Made by a program: the position numbers and the translations under genes. The notes under the pieces are model-generated. The model searched no databases. It worked only from the letters and a program-made list of their open reading frames with translations, and was not told where the DNA came from. Shown in pieces: positions 31,610 through 39,804 of a DNA stretch of 64,000 nucleotides. The DNA is from Lactococcus protaetiae (GTDB lineage: Bacteria; Bacillota; Bacilli; Lactobacillales; Streptococcaceae). The number at the start of each line of letters is the position of its first letter. Within the stretch, counting starts at the first letter, position 1. The stretch lies in the NCBI RefSeq assembly GCF_006965445.1, contig NZ_CP041356.1, positions 744,001 through 808,000 on the forward strand, given 5' to 3'.

Positions 31610-31897
31610 ATGATTACAATTTTACTTTACACAATAGGCGATGAAGTGACACGCGAGCAAATTATGTCTGTTTTTCCACGCCACAAGGCTTGGGTGGACC
31701 AGTTTGTTGATGAGCAAAAAATTATGGGCATTGGTACTTTTGAGGACCCTTTGAAAGACGGTGCTATGGGGCTGTTTCCCAACATGGAGCTGGCTGAGGA
31801 GTTTGTCTGCAGAGACCCATTTGTCAAAGAAGGTATCGTCACAAAAGTCGAGTTGAAAGAATGGGCGGGACAGTTTTTTACATCAATCGTGCGCTGA
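31610..31897 (+). CDS. YciI-like protein
   Basis: A 95-residue dimeric alpha-beta-barrel type protein. RHKAWVDQFVDEQKIMGIGT and the ending DPFVKEGIVTKVELKEW fit the YciI-like fold. The family includes small enzymes and binding proteins of mostly unknown role. GAAAGGAAAA precedes ATG. CTGTCAG-type hairpins flank it on both sides (31574-31589 and 31925-31950). Confidence 0.78.
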   Translation: MITILLYTIGDEVTREQIMSVFPRHKAWVDQFVDEQKIMGIGTFEDPLKDGAMGLFPNMELAEEFVCRDPFVKEGIVTKVELKEWAGQFFTSIVR

Positions 31898-31967
31898 TGA
31901 ACTGTTGTCAGAGCGAAATGAAAGCTGTCAGTACTGACAAAAATTGTCAGGATAGGAAAGAAATAAA

Positions 31968-32507
31968 ATGAGTAAGGATATTGCGCTGACAAGCGGAAGT
32001 GACTATTTTCGTTATCGTGCCTGTGGCATTATTATTGAAAATGATGCAGTACTGATGGTAAGCAATGATCGCGATGATTACTTTTACAGTATCGGTGGGG
32101 CTGTAAAAATTGGTGAAACTGCTGAAGAGGCTTGTGTCAGAGAAGTTTTAGAAGAAACGGGTGTACATTTTGAAATTGACAGATTGGTGTTCATTCACGA
32201 AAATTTCTTTACACTTTCTGCGACTGATCAACGAACGGAGAAAAATGCGCACGAACTTGCTTTTTATTTTCTGATGAAACCACAAGAGCATGGAGATTTT
32301 AAACCCGATGTAACGAATGATGGACTTTCAGAACATCTCACATGGATTCCTATCAGCACTTACAGTGGGCACAAAGCCTATCCTTTATTTTTTTCTGATG
32401 AATTACCAAAGCTGCGACTCGACTTGCGACTTCAGTCGCTTAGCGATAGTGGACAAGCGAAGCTGTCAGTACTGACAGAAGTGAAAAGGATTGTGACTCG
32501 CGAGTAA
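31968..32507 (+). CDS. NUDIX hydrolase
   Basis: Hydrolyses a nucleoside diphosphate linked to another group. The NUDIX box is complete: GGAVKIGETAEEAC then VREVLEETGV (GX5EX7REUXEEXGU) near residues 44-67. It has 179 residues. GGAAAG precedes ATG 31968. The C-terminal tail contains an exact palindrome at 32463-32478 read as LSVLTE. The substrate is unknown. Confidence 0.88.
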   Translation: MSKDIALTSGSDYFRYRACGIIIENDAVLMVSNDRDDYFYSIGGAVKIGETAEEACVREVLEETGVHFEIDRLVFIHENFFTLSATDQRTEKNAHELAFYFLMKPQEHGDFKPDVTNDGLSEHLTWIPISTYSGHKAYPLFFSDELPKLRLDLRLQSLSDSGQAKLSVLTEVKRIVTRE

Positions 32508-32510
32508 AAG

Positions 32511-32540
32511 TGTTCAAATTTATCACGATGTATTTGAACA
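32511..32540. repeat. Hairpin between the NUDIX gene and hflX
   Basis: TGTTCAAAT at 32511-32519 pairs with ATTTGAACA at 32532-32540 around a 12-base loop. There is no T tract, so an operator or mRNA structure is as likely as a terminator. Confidence 0.5.
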
Positions 32541-32570
32541 GCTATAAATAATGAAAGAACAAATTAGAAT

Positions 32571-33815
32571 TTGATAGAAAACGAAGAAAAACAAGAACGC
32601 GTCTTACTGGCAGGAGTTGAGCTGCAAAGCAATACGGACAGCTTTGAAAGCTCGATGGCAGAGCTGTCAGAGCTGACAAAAACTGCAGGTGGCTTGGTCA
32701 TTGACCAATTTACACAGAAACGTGAACGACCTGACGGGCGTACGATGATTGGCTCCGGTAAGCTGGAACAAATGCGCTGGGCGATTGAGGTTGGCGAGAT
32801 TGATACGGTAATTTTCAATGAACGACTGACACCACGACAAAATGTCAATCTGGAAGCTGCGCTTGGCGTCAAGGTGATTGACCGAATGCAGCTGATTTTG
32901 GACATTTTTGCTCTGCGCGCGCGCAGTCATGAGGGCATGCTTCAAGTTGAGCAGGCGCAGTTGAGCTATTTACTCCCAAGACTTGTGGGACAAGGCATTA
33001 TGCTGTCGCGTCAAGGAGGCGGAATTGGTTCAAAAGGACCAGGTGAATCCAAGCTGGAGATGGACCGTCGGCACATTCGCACGCGCATTGAGGATATTGA
33101 CAAACAACTCAAAAAAGTCGAACAAACACGAGAAAATATTCGCAAAAAGCGCAATCAGAGCGGCATTTTCAGAATTGGCTTGATTGGCTACACCAATGCA
33201 GGAAAATCAAGTATCATGAATGCTCTAGTCGGAGCGCAAAAAACGCAATATGAACAAGATGAACTCTTTGCTACGCTTGATGCCACGACGAAAATGGTCA
33301 AACTTCACGAAGATTTCACCGTCAGCCTGACCGATACCGTTGGATTTATTCAAAATCTGCCGACAGAGCTGATTAAAGCGTTCAAATCAACATTGGAGGA
33401 AAGTGCCAACGTTGATCTTCTTATCCACGTGATTGATGCGAGCAATCCCCATCATGAAATTCATGAGCAGACGGTCTTGAAAATCATGCAAGAATTGAAG
33501 TTGACAGGAATTCCCGTACTTAATGTTTATAACAAAATGGATATTGCTTCCAATGATTTTTTACCGACATTAACACCGAGTATTCAGCTTTCTATCAAGT
33601 CTGCTGCTGGCCGTCAATGGCTGAAAACGGCGATTTTAGAAAAACTGCACGAGCTTTTCCATCATTTTGAGCTAAATTTACCCTATGCCAAAGCCTATCA
33701 ACTCCCCGAACTACGCAAGCTTGCACTAGTACAAGAAATTGAGGAAGCTGAGACAGGTTACCTTGTCAAAGGTTTGATTTCGCCCGATTTGCTTTGGAAA
33801 TTGGAGCAATATTAA
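32571..33815 (+). CDS. hflX: Ribosome-associated GTPase HflX
   Basis: GTPase that splits or rescues ribosomes under stress. It has 414 residues. The glycine-rich GGGIGSKGPGESKLEMDRR region ends the N-terminal domain, GYTNAGKSSIMN is G1 near residue 208, DTVGFI is G3 and NKMD is G4. The start is the TTG at 32571; an upstream ATG at 32551 runs out of frame into a stop. No strong Shine-Dalgarno is seen, so the start is less sure than the family. Confidence 0.93.
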   Translation: MIENEEKQERVLLAGVELQSNTDSFESSMAELSELTKTAGGLVIDQFTQKRERPDGRTMIGSGKLEQMRWAIEVGEIDTVIFNERLTPRQNVNLEAALGVKVIDRMQLILDIFALRARSHEGMLQVEQAQLSYLLPRLVGQGIMLSRQGGGIGSKGPGESKLEMDRRHIRTRIEDIDKQLKKVEQTRENIRKKRNQSGIFRIGLIGYTNAGKSSIMNALVGAQKTQYEQDELFATLDATTKMVKLHEDFTVSLTDTVGFIQNLPTELIKAFKSTLEESANVDLLIHVIDASNPHHEIHEQTVLKIMQELKLTGIPVLNVYNKMDIASNDFLPTLTPSIQLSIKSAAGRQWLKTAILEKLHELFHHFELNLPYAKAYQLPELRKLALVQEIEEAETGYLVKGLISPDLLWKLEQY

Positions 33816-33845
33816 GTATTAATTAAATTAGAAAAGAAAGAAAAA

Positions 33846-34159
33846 ATGGAATTAAACGGAAAACAGAAACGCTATCTCCGCAGTCTTGCGGTTAATATTC
33901 GCCCGTTGTGCAAATCGGAAAGAGTGGTTTGAGCAATGAAATTTTGACGAGCATTCGCACGGCTTGCGATGCACGTGAATTGATTAAGGTCAATATTTTG
34001 CAGAACTCAGATGAAGTAGCAACAGACGTGGCAGAAGTCATCGAAGAAATGGGCTTGGATGTTGTACAAATTATCGGGCGAAATCTTGTCGTTTTCAAGG
34101 TCTCAGATCGTAAAGAAAACCGCAAAATTTCAACAGATGTCAAAAATTTGGTAAAATAA
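33846..34159 (+). CDS. yhbY: YhbY family RNA-binding protein (CRM domain), one frameshift here
   Basis: Small CRM-domain protein associated with the large ribosomal subunit. MELNGKQKRYLRSLA at the start and QIGKSGLSNEILTSIRTACD after the break match the family. The frame breaks at 33902-33904 (CCC) and one added C gives 104 residues, the usual length. In Bacillus and relatives yhbY sits directly before nadD and yqeK; here a GNAT gene intervenes. The break in such a conserved gene favours a sequence error. Confidence 0.88.
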
Positions 34160-34168
34160 GGCAGAGAA

Positions 34169-34588
34169 ATGCTTGAGATTACAGGTGTGACTAATGCAGA
34201 AAAAGCGGAATATTTGAAGTTGGATAATCTTATTAGTCAGTCAGAGCTAGAACTCAAAATCATTGAAAGACGGGTTCAGCTTATCAAATGGGATAAAGTT
34301 CCAGTAGGTGTTTTACGGTGGAATTTATTTTGGGATGAGATTCCATTTTTGAACTTAATTTTCTTGAAACCAGCTTTTCGTGGACAAGGTTTTGGACATG
34401 AAGCTTTGGATTTTTGGGAGATGGAGATGAGGCGTTTAGGTGTTAAACAAGTCATGACCTCTACTCAAAGTGATGAGATGGCACAACATTTTTATCGAAA
34501 ATCGGGTTATCTTGATAAAGGTGTTTTAACTTTTGATGGTACAACGATTGAACAAGCTTCAGAGCTTTTCTTTATAAAAAATTTGTAG
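34169..34588 (+). CDS. GNAT family N-acetyltransferase
   Basis: A 139-residue acetyl-CoA-dependent transferase. FLKPAFRGQGFGHEALDFW contains the R/Q-x-x-G-x-G/A acetyl-CoA loop (RGQGFG), and HFYRKSGYLDKG near the end is the typical beta6 region. It lies nine bases after yhbY, so it is probably co-transcribed with it. The acceptor is unknown. Confidence 0.82.
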   Translation: MLEITGVTNAEKAEYLKLDNLISQSELELKIIERRVQLIKWDKVPVGVLRWNLFWDEIPFLNLIFLKPAFRGQGFGHEALDFWEMEMRRLGVKQVMTSTQSDEMAQHFYRKSGYLDKGVLTFDGTTIEQASELFFIKNL

Positions 34589-34729
34589 TAACTTCATTTT
34601 AGGTTATGAAGGAAATTGTTTCGTTTTGACTTGAAAATATTTTGTAATCAGTATAGGTTCAGTTTCACTATTAAATGTGTCAGTTATACTATGGTGGGCG
34701 AGTATAATATCAATAAACTAGGAAAAAAT

Positions 34730-35329
34730 ATGGCAATAGAACTTTTAACGCCTTTTACAAAGGTAAAATTAAAAACTGAAGAAGGTGAGAAACGGCGAGC
34801 AATCGGGCTTTTTTGGGGTAATTTTAATCCTGTACATATTGCGCATATGACGATTGCTGATCAAGTGCGTCAGCAACTTCATCTTGAAAAAGTGGTGTTC
34901 TTGCCTGAGCATAATACTGACGGTCACGTTGCTAGTATGCTCACTGCTGCGATTGATGGAAGAGAGGGACTTGAGGTAGATGCTTGCCGTTTGCGTGCTA
35001 AAAACGGAGACGATATTTATCGTACGGTGCTTGATTTGCGCGAAGAAAATCCTGAATGTGATTTCTATTTCATTGTCGGCGGTGATATGATTTCTGGTTT
35101 AGCTGCATGGCCACACATTGATGAATTGATTGAAATGGTGCAATTTGTTGGGGTTAGACGTCCGAGATACCGAGCGGGAACTTCCTATCCTATTTTGTGG
35201 GTGGATGTGCCTGCGATGGATGTTTCTGGAAATTTAATTCGTGAGCAACTTCACCGTGGGATTATTCCTCATTTTTTGTTGGCACCAAAAGTGTTGAATT
35301 ATATTTTGAAAGAGGGCTTGTATGTTTGA
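34730..35329 (+). CDS. nadD: Nicotinate-nucleotide adenylyltransferase
   Basis: Forms deamido-NAD from nicotinate mononucleotide and ATP. It has 199 residues from ATG 34730, which has AGGAAA upstream. LFWGNFNPVHIAHM is the HxGH-type nucleotidyltransferase motif in the variant seen in streptococci and lactococci, YFIVGGDMISGL is the middle motif and VSGNLIREQLHRG replaces the SSTxIR motif. It overlaps yqeK by eight bases, the usual arrangement. Confidence 0.93.
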   Translation: MAIELLTPFTKVKLKTEEGEKRRAIGLFWGNFNPVHIAHMTIADQVRQQLHLEKVVFLPEHNTDGHVASMLTAAIDGREGLEVDACRLRAKNGDDIYRTVLDLREENPECDFYFIVGGDMISGLAAWPHIDELIEMVQFVGVRRPRYRAGTSYPILWVDVPAMDVSGNLIREQLHRGIIPHFLLAPKVLNYILKEGLYV

Positions 35330-35912
35330 GTTTTATGAGGAAGTAGGGCTTTCAAGACCTGCACTCTTGGAACGGATTTCTGCAAATGTGAAAGCATCAC
35401 GTTTTAAGCATATTTTAGGTGTGGAGAAAGCAGCGATAAAATTAGCAGAGAAATATGGTGTAAATCCTCATAAAGCAAGTCTAGCAGCTCTTTTGCATGA
35501 TTATTGTAAAGAAGAAACTGATACAACTTTTCTTTCTTTGATTGATAAATATCATCTTGATGAAGACCTTAAAAACTGGGATAATAATATCTGGCATGGT
35601 AAAGTTGGTATTTGGAAAATGCGTGAAGATTTTGGTTTGCAGGATGACGAAATTTTGCGAGCAATTGAAATTCACACGGTGGGGAGTCAAGAAATGTCTG
35701 AGCTTGCCAAAGTGCTTTATGTGGCGGATTATATTGAAGAGGGACGTGATTTTCCTGGTGTTGTCGAAGCGAGGTGTGTGGCTTGGGACGACTTGAACAA
35801 AGCTGTAGCGTTTGAGACAATGCGATTAGTTAACTATCTGGCAGAGCGTAGATTTACGATTTATCCAGAGACTTTTGAGGCTTATAATGCTTTTATTGGC
35901 CATCTAAGATAA
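35322..35912 (+). CDS. yqeK: HD-domain Ap4A hydrolase YqeK
   Basis: HD-domain phosphohydrolase of the YqeK family, which cleaves diadenosine tetraphosphate symmetrically. It has 196 residues. HILGVEKAAIKLAEKYGV, LLHDYCKEE (the HD pair), NNIWHGKVG and EIHTVGSQEMSELAKVLYVA with ADYIEEGRD give the metal ligands. It follows nadD with overlap. A mosaic repeat starts right after its stop codon and separates it from rsfS and yqeM, which in relatives are contiguous. Confidence 0.93.
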   Translation: MFEFYEEVGLSRPALLERISANVKASRFKHILGVEKAAIKLAEKYGVNPHKASLAALLHDYCKEETDTTFLSLIDKYHLDEDLKNWDNNIWHGKVGIWKMREDFGLQDDEILRAIEIHTVGSQEMSELAKVLYVADYIEEGRDFPGVVEARCVAWDDLNKAVAFETMRLVNYLAERRFTIYPETFEAYNAFIGHLR

Positions 35913-35913
35913 A

Positions 35914-36163
35914 GTCAAGACTTATTCAGTGTCCAAGAAGCCTAGGCGCTAAAAGCGCCAACGCCCCCTATGGCAGTCGGACGAAATTCAAAGATTGCGA
36001 TTCCGACTAGGTGCTTTGCCTTTTGCTCTTGCTGCTTTAGCAGCTAAGCAAACGGACAGCGGAGCAACGAAGTTGCGTAGACCGGCGTGCGAAGCACGTA
36101 GCATCGACAGCGTAGCCCGAAGAGGCGGAAATAGCACGGCACTTGCTTTGATGAAAAATAAGG
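35914..36163. repeat. Mosaic intergenic repeat, copy 2
   Basis: Begins one base after the yqeK stop with AGTCAAGACTTATTCAGTG. It continues with CCTAGGCGCTAAAAGCGCC, GGCAGTCGGACGAAATTC and the GCTGCTTTAGCAGC palindrome. The same modules in the same or reversed order occur at 37430, 42536, 54081 and 58481. The open frame that happens to cross it has the composition of the repeat and is not a gene. Confidence 0.75.
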
Positions 36164-36251
36164 CTGTCAGTTCAATGCGATTAACAAGAGCATTGAATCG
36201 GTGGATAAAGGACTTGTCGGCGCTGCTTTCGAGTCTGTCAGTAGACTGACG
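36164..36251. repeat. Solitary 71-bp structured unit (copy A) ending in a CTGTCAG palindrome
   Basis: Starts CTGTCAG, then stem TTCAATGC/GCATTGAA around a GATT-type loop, linker ATCGGTGGATAAAGG, and a second stem GACTTG/CGAGTC. CTGTCAGTAGACTGACG closes it at 36235-36251. Same architecture as 36700-36788 and the array at 48691. Confidence 0.75.
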
Positions 36252-36271
36252 AAAAATTTGGAGGTCATAAA

Positions 36272-36697
36272 ATGATTCGGAAAGCTGAAATGAAGGATGT
36301 AGTGGATATTACACGGCTGTCAGCAGTTCTTGGTTATCCTGTCAGTGAATCAGTGATTGAGCAAAATCTTGCACGGCTCTTGCTGGATGACACGCATGAG
36401 TTTTGGGTTTATGACTTGGAGGATACTGTTGTCGGTTTCATTGAGGCGGAAACTTATGAAGCGGTTTACTCTGCGGATATTATGTTAAATGTCTTGGGAT
36501 TGGTTGTGGATACTGCTTATCAAGGAAAAGCTATCGGTGGTCAGTTGCTGACAGAGTTGGAACTACGTGCGAAAGCGCGTGGAATTTCTGTTATTCGCTT
36601 AAATTCTGGCGAGCAACGGCACGAAGCACATCGCTTTTATGAAAAGCACGGTTATCGCTCAAATCATTCACAAAAACGCTTTTTGAAGTTTTTGTAA
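36272..36697 (+). CDS. GNAT family N-acetyltransferase
   Basis: A 141-residue acetyltransferase. LGLVVDTAYQGKAIGGQLL has the acetyl-CoA loop (YQGKAIG), and SGEQRHEAHRFYEKHGYRS is the C-terminal motif. A strong TTGGAGG precedes ATG. The gene is bracketed by two copies of the 71-bp structured unit (ending at 36251 and beginning at 36700), which suggests that gene and repeats moved or duplicated together. Substrate unknown. Confidence 0.87.
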   Translation: MIRKAEMKDVVDITRLSAVLGYPVSESVIEQNLARLLLDDTHEFWVYDLEDTVVGFIEAETYEAVYSADIMLNVLGLVVDTAYQGKAIGGQLLTELELRAKARGISVIRLNSGEQRHEAHRFYEKHGYRSNHSQKRFLKFL

Positions 36698-36699
36698 TT

Positions 36700-36788
36700 C
36701 TGTCAGTTCAATACGATTACTGTGAGCATTGAATCAGCGAATAGAGGACTCGAAAGCAGCACTGAGAAGTCTGTCAGTATACTGACAG
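36700..36788. repeat. Solitary 71-bp structured unit (copy B)
   Basis: Same plan as copy A at 36164: CTGTCAG, stem TTCAAT/ATTGAA, linker ATCAGCGAATAGAGG, second inverted pair GACT/AGTC, then CTGTCAGTATACTGACAG. The sequence between GACT and AGTC is close to the reverse complement of that in copy A. Confidence 0.75.
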
Positions 36789-37032
36789 GGTGAAACTATG
36801 AGCTATCAGTAGATATTTACTGTGTCAATGAACGGGTTTGTTTATCTAGCAAGTTTTATGTTAAAATAAGTGGTCTAGGTTTTGAAAAGTAGAGATGAGC
36901 TCCGCTTTTCAAAGCCTATACAAGTTCGTCCCAAATTACTGATAATGAGGGTGAGTTGTGGTTATATTGTTTTACAATCTATTTTTTAAAGTAAAATAAT
37001 ATTAGAAATAGAAAATAAGAGAGAAATTAAAT
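36789..37032. other. Gap before rsfS with possible promoter
   Basis: No gene is seen. TTGTTT at 36838-36843 and TAAAAT at 36862-36867 are 18 bases apart and could form the rsfS promoter. A stem TTTTGAAAAG/CTTTTCAAA follows near 36881-36913. GAGAG at 37020 is a weak ribosome site for the TTG start. Confidence 0.4.
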
Positions 37033-37392
37033 TTGGATTCAAAAAAATTACTTGAAGTTGTAGTGAAAGCTGCGGATGATAAAAAGGCGTTGGATATTGT
37101 GGCACTGGATGTTGCAGAAGTGTCGGGAATCGCAGATTATTTTGTGATTATGGAAGCGATGAATGCTCGTCAATTGGATGCGATTGCTGATAATATCGCA
37201 GAACAAGCAGAACTTGCTGGTGTACAAGCAGCAGGACATATCGAGGGGGATGCGCGCACAGGTTGGGTATTGATTGACCTTGGAGATATTGTAGTTAGCG
37301 TTTTTGGACATGATGAACGTGGTCATTTTAATCTTGAAAAACTTTGGTCTGATGCGCCTTTGGTGGATGTATCCACTTATATTTCAGAATAA
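37033..37392 (+). CDS. rsfS: Ribosomal silencing factor RsfS
   Basis: Binds uL14 of the large subunit and blocks subunit joining in stationary phase or starvation. It has 119 residues with KALDIVALDVAEVSGIADYF, MEAMNARQLDAIADNI and ARTGWVLIDLGDIVVSVF, all family hallmarks. The start is the TTG at 37033. It belongs to the nadD-yqeK-rsfS-yqeM group, here interrupted by repeats and an acetyltransferase. Confidence 0.93.
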   Translation: MDSKKLLEVVVKAADDKKALDIVALDVAEVSGIADYFVIMEAMNARQLDAIADNIAEQAELAGVQAAGHIEGDARTGWVLIDLGDIVVSVFGHDERGHFNLEKLWSDAPLVDVSTYISE

Positions 37393-37429
37393 TTGAAAAA
37401 GTCTTACTGACAGCCTTGTCATACTAGTT

Positions 37430-37796
37430 CATCTCTAAATCTGCGTAGCAGATTTGGTAGTTGAACTGCAAATATACTGCCTTTTGCTCTTGCTGCTTTA
37501 GCAGCTAAGCAAACGGACAGCGGAGCAACGAAGTTGCGTAGACCGTTCGCAGAACGGCGTGCAAAGCACGTAGCACCGTAGCGAGGCGAGCATCAACAAC
37601 ATAGCGCAGCGAAGTAATTTCTAAAAAAATTTTTTAGAATTGAAGTGATTACTTCATTGATGGGGATTCTTTCTCCCCATCAATGTTAGGGCACAACCTC
37701 ACATCAAAGATATGAGGTCACCCTGTCCCTGAAGTCTAAGAGCTAAGACCCTAGGGCAGTAGAACGAAAGCAGAGCATAGTGCTGCTAAGTTAAAC
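37430..37796. repeat. Mosaic intergenic repeat, copy 3
   Basis: Fills most of the 460-base gap between rsfS and yqeM. It starts with a reversed copy of the right end of copy 1 (ATACTAGTTCATCT), then the GCTGCTTTAGCAGC module, a reversed left end of copy 1 (GCGAAGTAATTTCTAAA) and CAACCTCACATC...GATATGAGG shared with 54241 and 58683. A separate stem GATGGGGA/TCCCCATC lies near 37659-37682. Confidence 0.75.
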
Positions 37797-37854
37797 AGTA
37801 TTAGTAATATTTCTTGTATTTGTCAGTACTGACAGAAAGAATGGTGAGACAAAA

Positions 37855-38589
37855 ATGAGTTTTTATGAAGATTTTTCTAAAGTCTATGACCAAGTGATGG
37901 ACCAAGAGCTGTATGACCAGTGGTTAGCTTTTACATTGCGCCATCTTCCAAAACATACACAATCCATTTTTGAATTAGCTTGTGGTTCAGGAGCATTATC
38001 CGTCCGTTTGGCAAAGCAAGGCTATACTGTCACTGGTCTTGACATTTCAAAAGAAATGCTGACTCTTGCGAGTAATAAAGCGCATGATGCAGGTGTAAAA
38101 ATTAGTTTTACGGCGGGAGATATGCGAGAACTTTCAAGTTCAGAAAAATTTGATGCGGTGACTTGCTATTCAGATTCGCTCTGCTATTTGGCAGATTTAG
38201 ATGAGGTACAACAGACTTTTGACGGGGTTTATGACCTTCTTTGTGACGGCGGGACGTTCATCTTTGATGTGCATTCAACTTATCAAGTGGATGAAGTTTT
38301 TAAGGGCTACTCTTATCATGAAAATGCGGAAGATTTTGCATTTCTTTGGGACTCTTTTGAAGGAGAGAGACCACATTCGATTGTGCATGAACTTAGTTTT
38401 TTCATTCAGGATAAAGCTGGGAAGTTTATCAGGCGTGATGAGGTGCATGAAGAACGAACATATCCCATAGAAGATTATTTATCACGCCTTGCTACAGCTG
38501 GATTTTCTGAAGCAATGGTCTGTGCAGATTTTGAAGATAAGGCACCAGCAGAGGATAGTAGCCGCTGGTTTTTTGTGTGTAAAAAATGA
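37855..38589 (+). CDS. yqeM: Class I SAM-dependent methyltransferase YqeM
   Basis: A 244-residue methyltransferase. [19 protein letters not shown] is the SAM-binding motif I, VTGLDIS gives the acidic ribose ligand, [18 protein letters not shown] follows, and the C-terminal half is as in YqeM. It sits after rsfS and before tmcAL, as in related genomes, and overlaps tmcAL by four bases. The methylated substrate is not established. AATGGTGAGAC precedes ATG, and a palindrome variant lies at 37821-37835. Confidence 0.9.
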   Translation: MSFYEDFSKVYDQVMDQELYDQWLAFTLRHLPKHTQSIFELACGSGALSVRLAKQGYTVTGLDISKEMLTLASNKAHDAGVKISFTAGDMRELSSSEKFDAVTCYSDSLCYLADLDEVQQTFDGVYDLLCDGGTFIFDVHSTYQVDEVFKGYSYHENAEDFAFLWDSFEGERPHSIVHELSFFIQDKAGKFIRRDEVHEERTYPIEDYLSRLATAGFSEAMVCADFEDKAPAEDSSRWFFVCKK

Positions 38590-39674
38590 CTAAAATAACA
38601 GGCATTATTGCAGAGTTTAATCCTTTCCATAATGGGCATCAATATCTGCTAGAACAAGCTTCTGGGATAAAAATCGTTGCTATGTCTGGAAATTGGGTTC
38701 AGCGTGGAGAACCTGCGATTTTTGATAAATGGACACGTGCAGAAATGGCACTGCGCTGCGGTGCAGATTTGGTGGTAGAGTTGCCTACAACGGTATCTGT
38801 TCAAGCCGCCGATTTTTTTGCTGCAGGGAGTGTCAAAATTTTGGCAAATTTAGGGATTGACACGCTTTTATTTGGTAGCGAATCAGACACGGATTATAAC
38901 CTAATTTCCAAAATTTATGCTGAAAAATCAGTAGAAATGCAAAAATTTTTGGCAAATTTGCCTCAGCAACTCTCTTATCCAGAAAAAACGCAGATGATGT
39001 GGGAAAAATTTTCTAATGTAAAGTTTGATGGCAATACACCTAATCATGTTTTAGCGCTTGCTTATGCTAAAGCCTGTGCTAGGCGTCAGATTGTACTTCA
39101 GCCAGTTCGTCGTTTAGGAGAATTTCATTCGCTTTCGCTCTCAGCACCTTTTGTAAGTGCGACAGCTATCAGAAAGGGCTTACTGACAGGGTTTTCAGTA
39201 AACAATGGATTTCCATCAGCACTGACAGGCTTGTATGAGCATCCTAAAACAAGTTGGTCAGCCTATTTTCCGCTTTTGAAATATAAAATTATTTCATCAG
39301 TACTGACAGAGATTCATCAGATGAATCAGGAGTTAGAAATCCGAATCAAGTTAGCTGCAAGAGAAGCTCAAAGCTTTGAGGAATTAGTCGAACTTACCTC
39401 TACAAAACGTTATACAAAAGCTAGAGTTAGACGTTTACTCACCTATATTTTACTAAATATTTCGAGAGATTTTGCTGAACCTGAACGTATCCATGTCTTG
39501 GGCTTTACAAAGCAAGGTCAGAAAATATTGGCGCAAGCAAAAGACAAAGTGCTGACAAAGATTGGTCAGCGACCGTGGGATACTGTCACACAAAAGTCGG
39601 ATGAAATTTACCGCTTAGGAAATTCAGAACTTCAAGAGCAAAATTATGGACGTAAACCTATAATCCTTCCCTGA
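38586..39674 (+). CDS. tmcAL: tRNA(Met) cytidine acetate ligase TmcAL (YlbM)
   Basis: Forms N4-acetylcytidine at the wobble base of elongator tRNA-Met from acetate and ATP. It has 362 residues. [20 protein letters not shown] at the start contains the HxGH nucleotidyltransferase motif; [30 protein letters not shown]-like [20 protein letters not shown] and SATAIRKGL follow. The start overlaps yqeM and an intrinsic terminator follows at 39674. Confidence 0.93.
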   Translation: MTKITGIIAEFNPFHNGHQYLLEQASGIKIVAMSGNWVQRGEPAIFDKWTRAEMALRCGADLVVELPTTVSVQAADFFAAGSVKILANLGIDTLLFGSESDTDYNLISKIYAEKSVEMQKFLANLPQQLSYPEKTQMMWEKFSNVKFDGNTPNHVLALAYAKACARRQIVLQPVRRLGEFHSLSLSAPFVSATAIRKGLLTGFSVNNGFPSALTGLYEHPKTSWSAYFPLLKYKIISSVLTEIHQMNQELEIRIKLAAREAQSFEELVELTSTKRYTKARVRRLLTYILLNISRDFAEPERIHVLGFTKQGQKILAQAKDKVLTKIGQRPWDTVTQKSDEIYRLGNSELQEQNYGRKPIILP

Positions 39675-39705
39675 AAACTTCAGAGCAAACGCTTTGAAGT
39701 TTTTA
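39674..39705 (+). terminator. Terminator of tmcAL
   Basis: AAAACTTCA and its complement TTTGAAGTTTT enclose a loop of about 10 bases and end in a T run directly after the stop codon. Confidence 0.75.
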
Positions 39706-39713
39706 TCATAAAT

Positions 39714-39730
39714 GTCGCAAACGTTTGCAT
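39714..39730. promoter_or_regulatory. Candidate cre (CcpA) site upstream of the secreted protease
   Basis: CGCAAACGTTTGCA is a near-perfect palindrome matching the catabolite-responsive consensus TGNAARCGNWWNCA except at the first base. It lies about 75 bases before the protease start, in front of a TATATT box near 39753. CcpA control of this gene is an inference. Confidence 0.5.
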
Positions 39731-39804
39731 AATGATTGCTATTTTTTCAAAAATAGTATATTTTGGAATTAATAAAAAATCAATAATCAAGCTAAGGAAG
39801 AGTG

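Noticed and set aside
35995-36249. Open frame of 84 codons after yqeK
   Set aside because: It lies entirely within mosaic repeat modules and the 71-bp unit, has no ribosome site and reads through palindromes present elsewhere in other frames.
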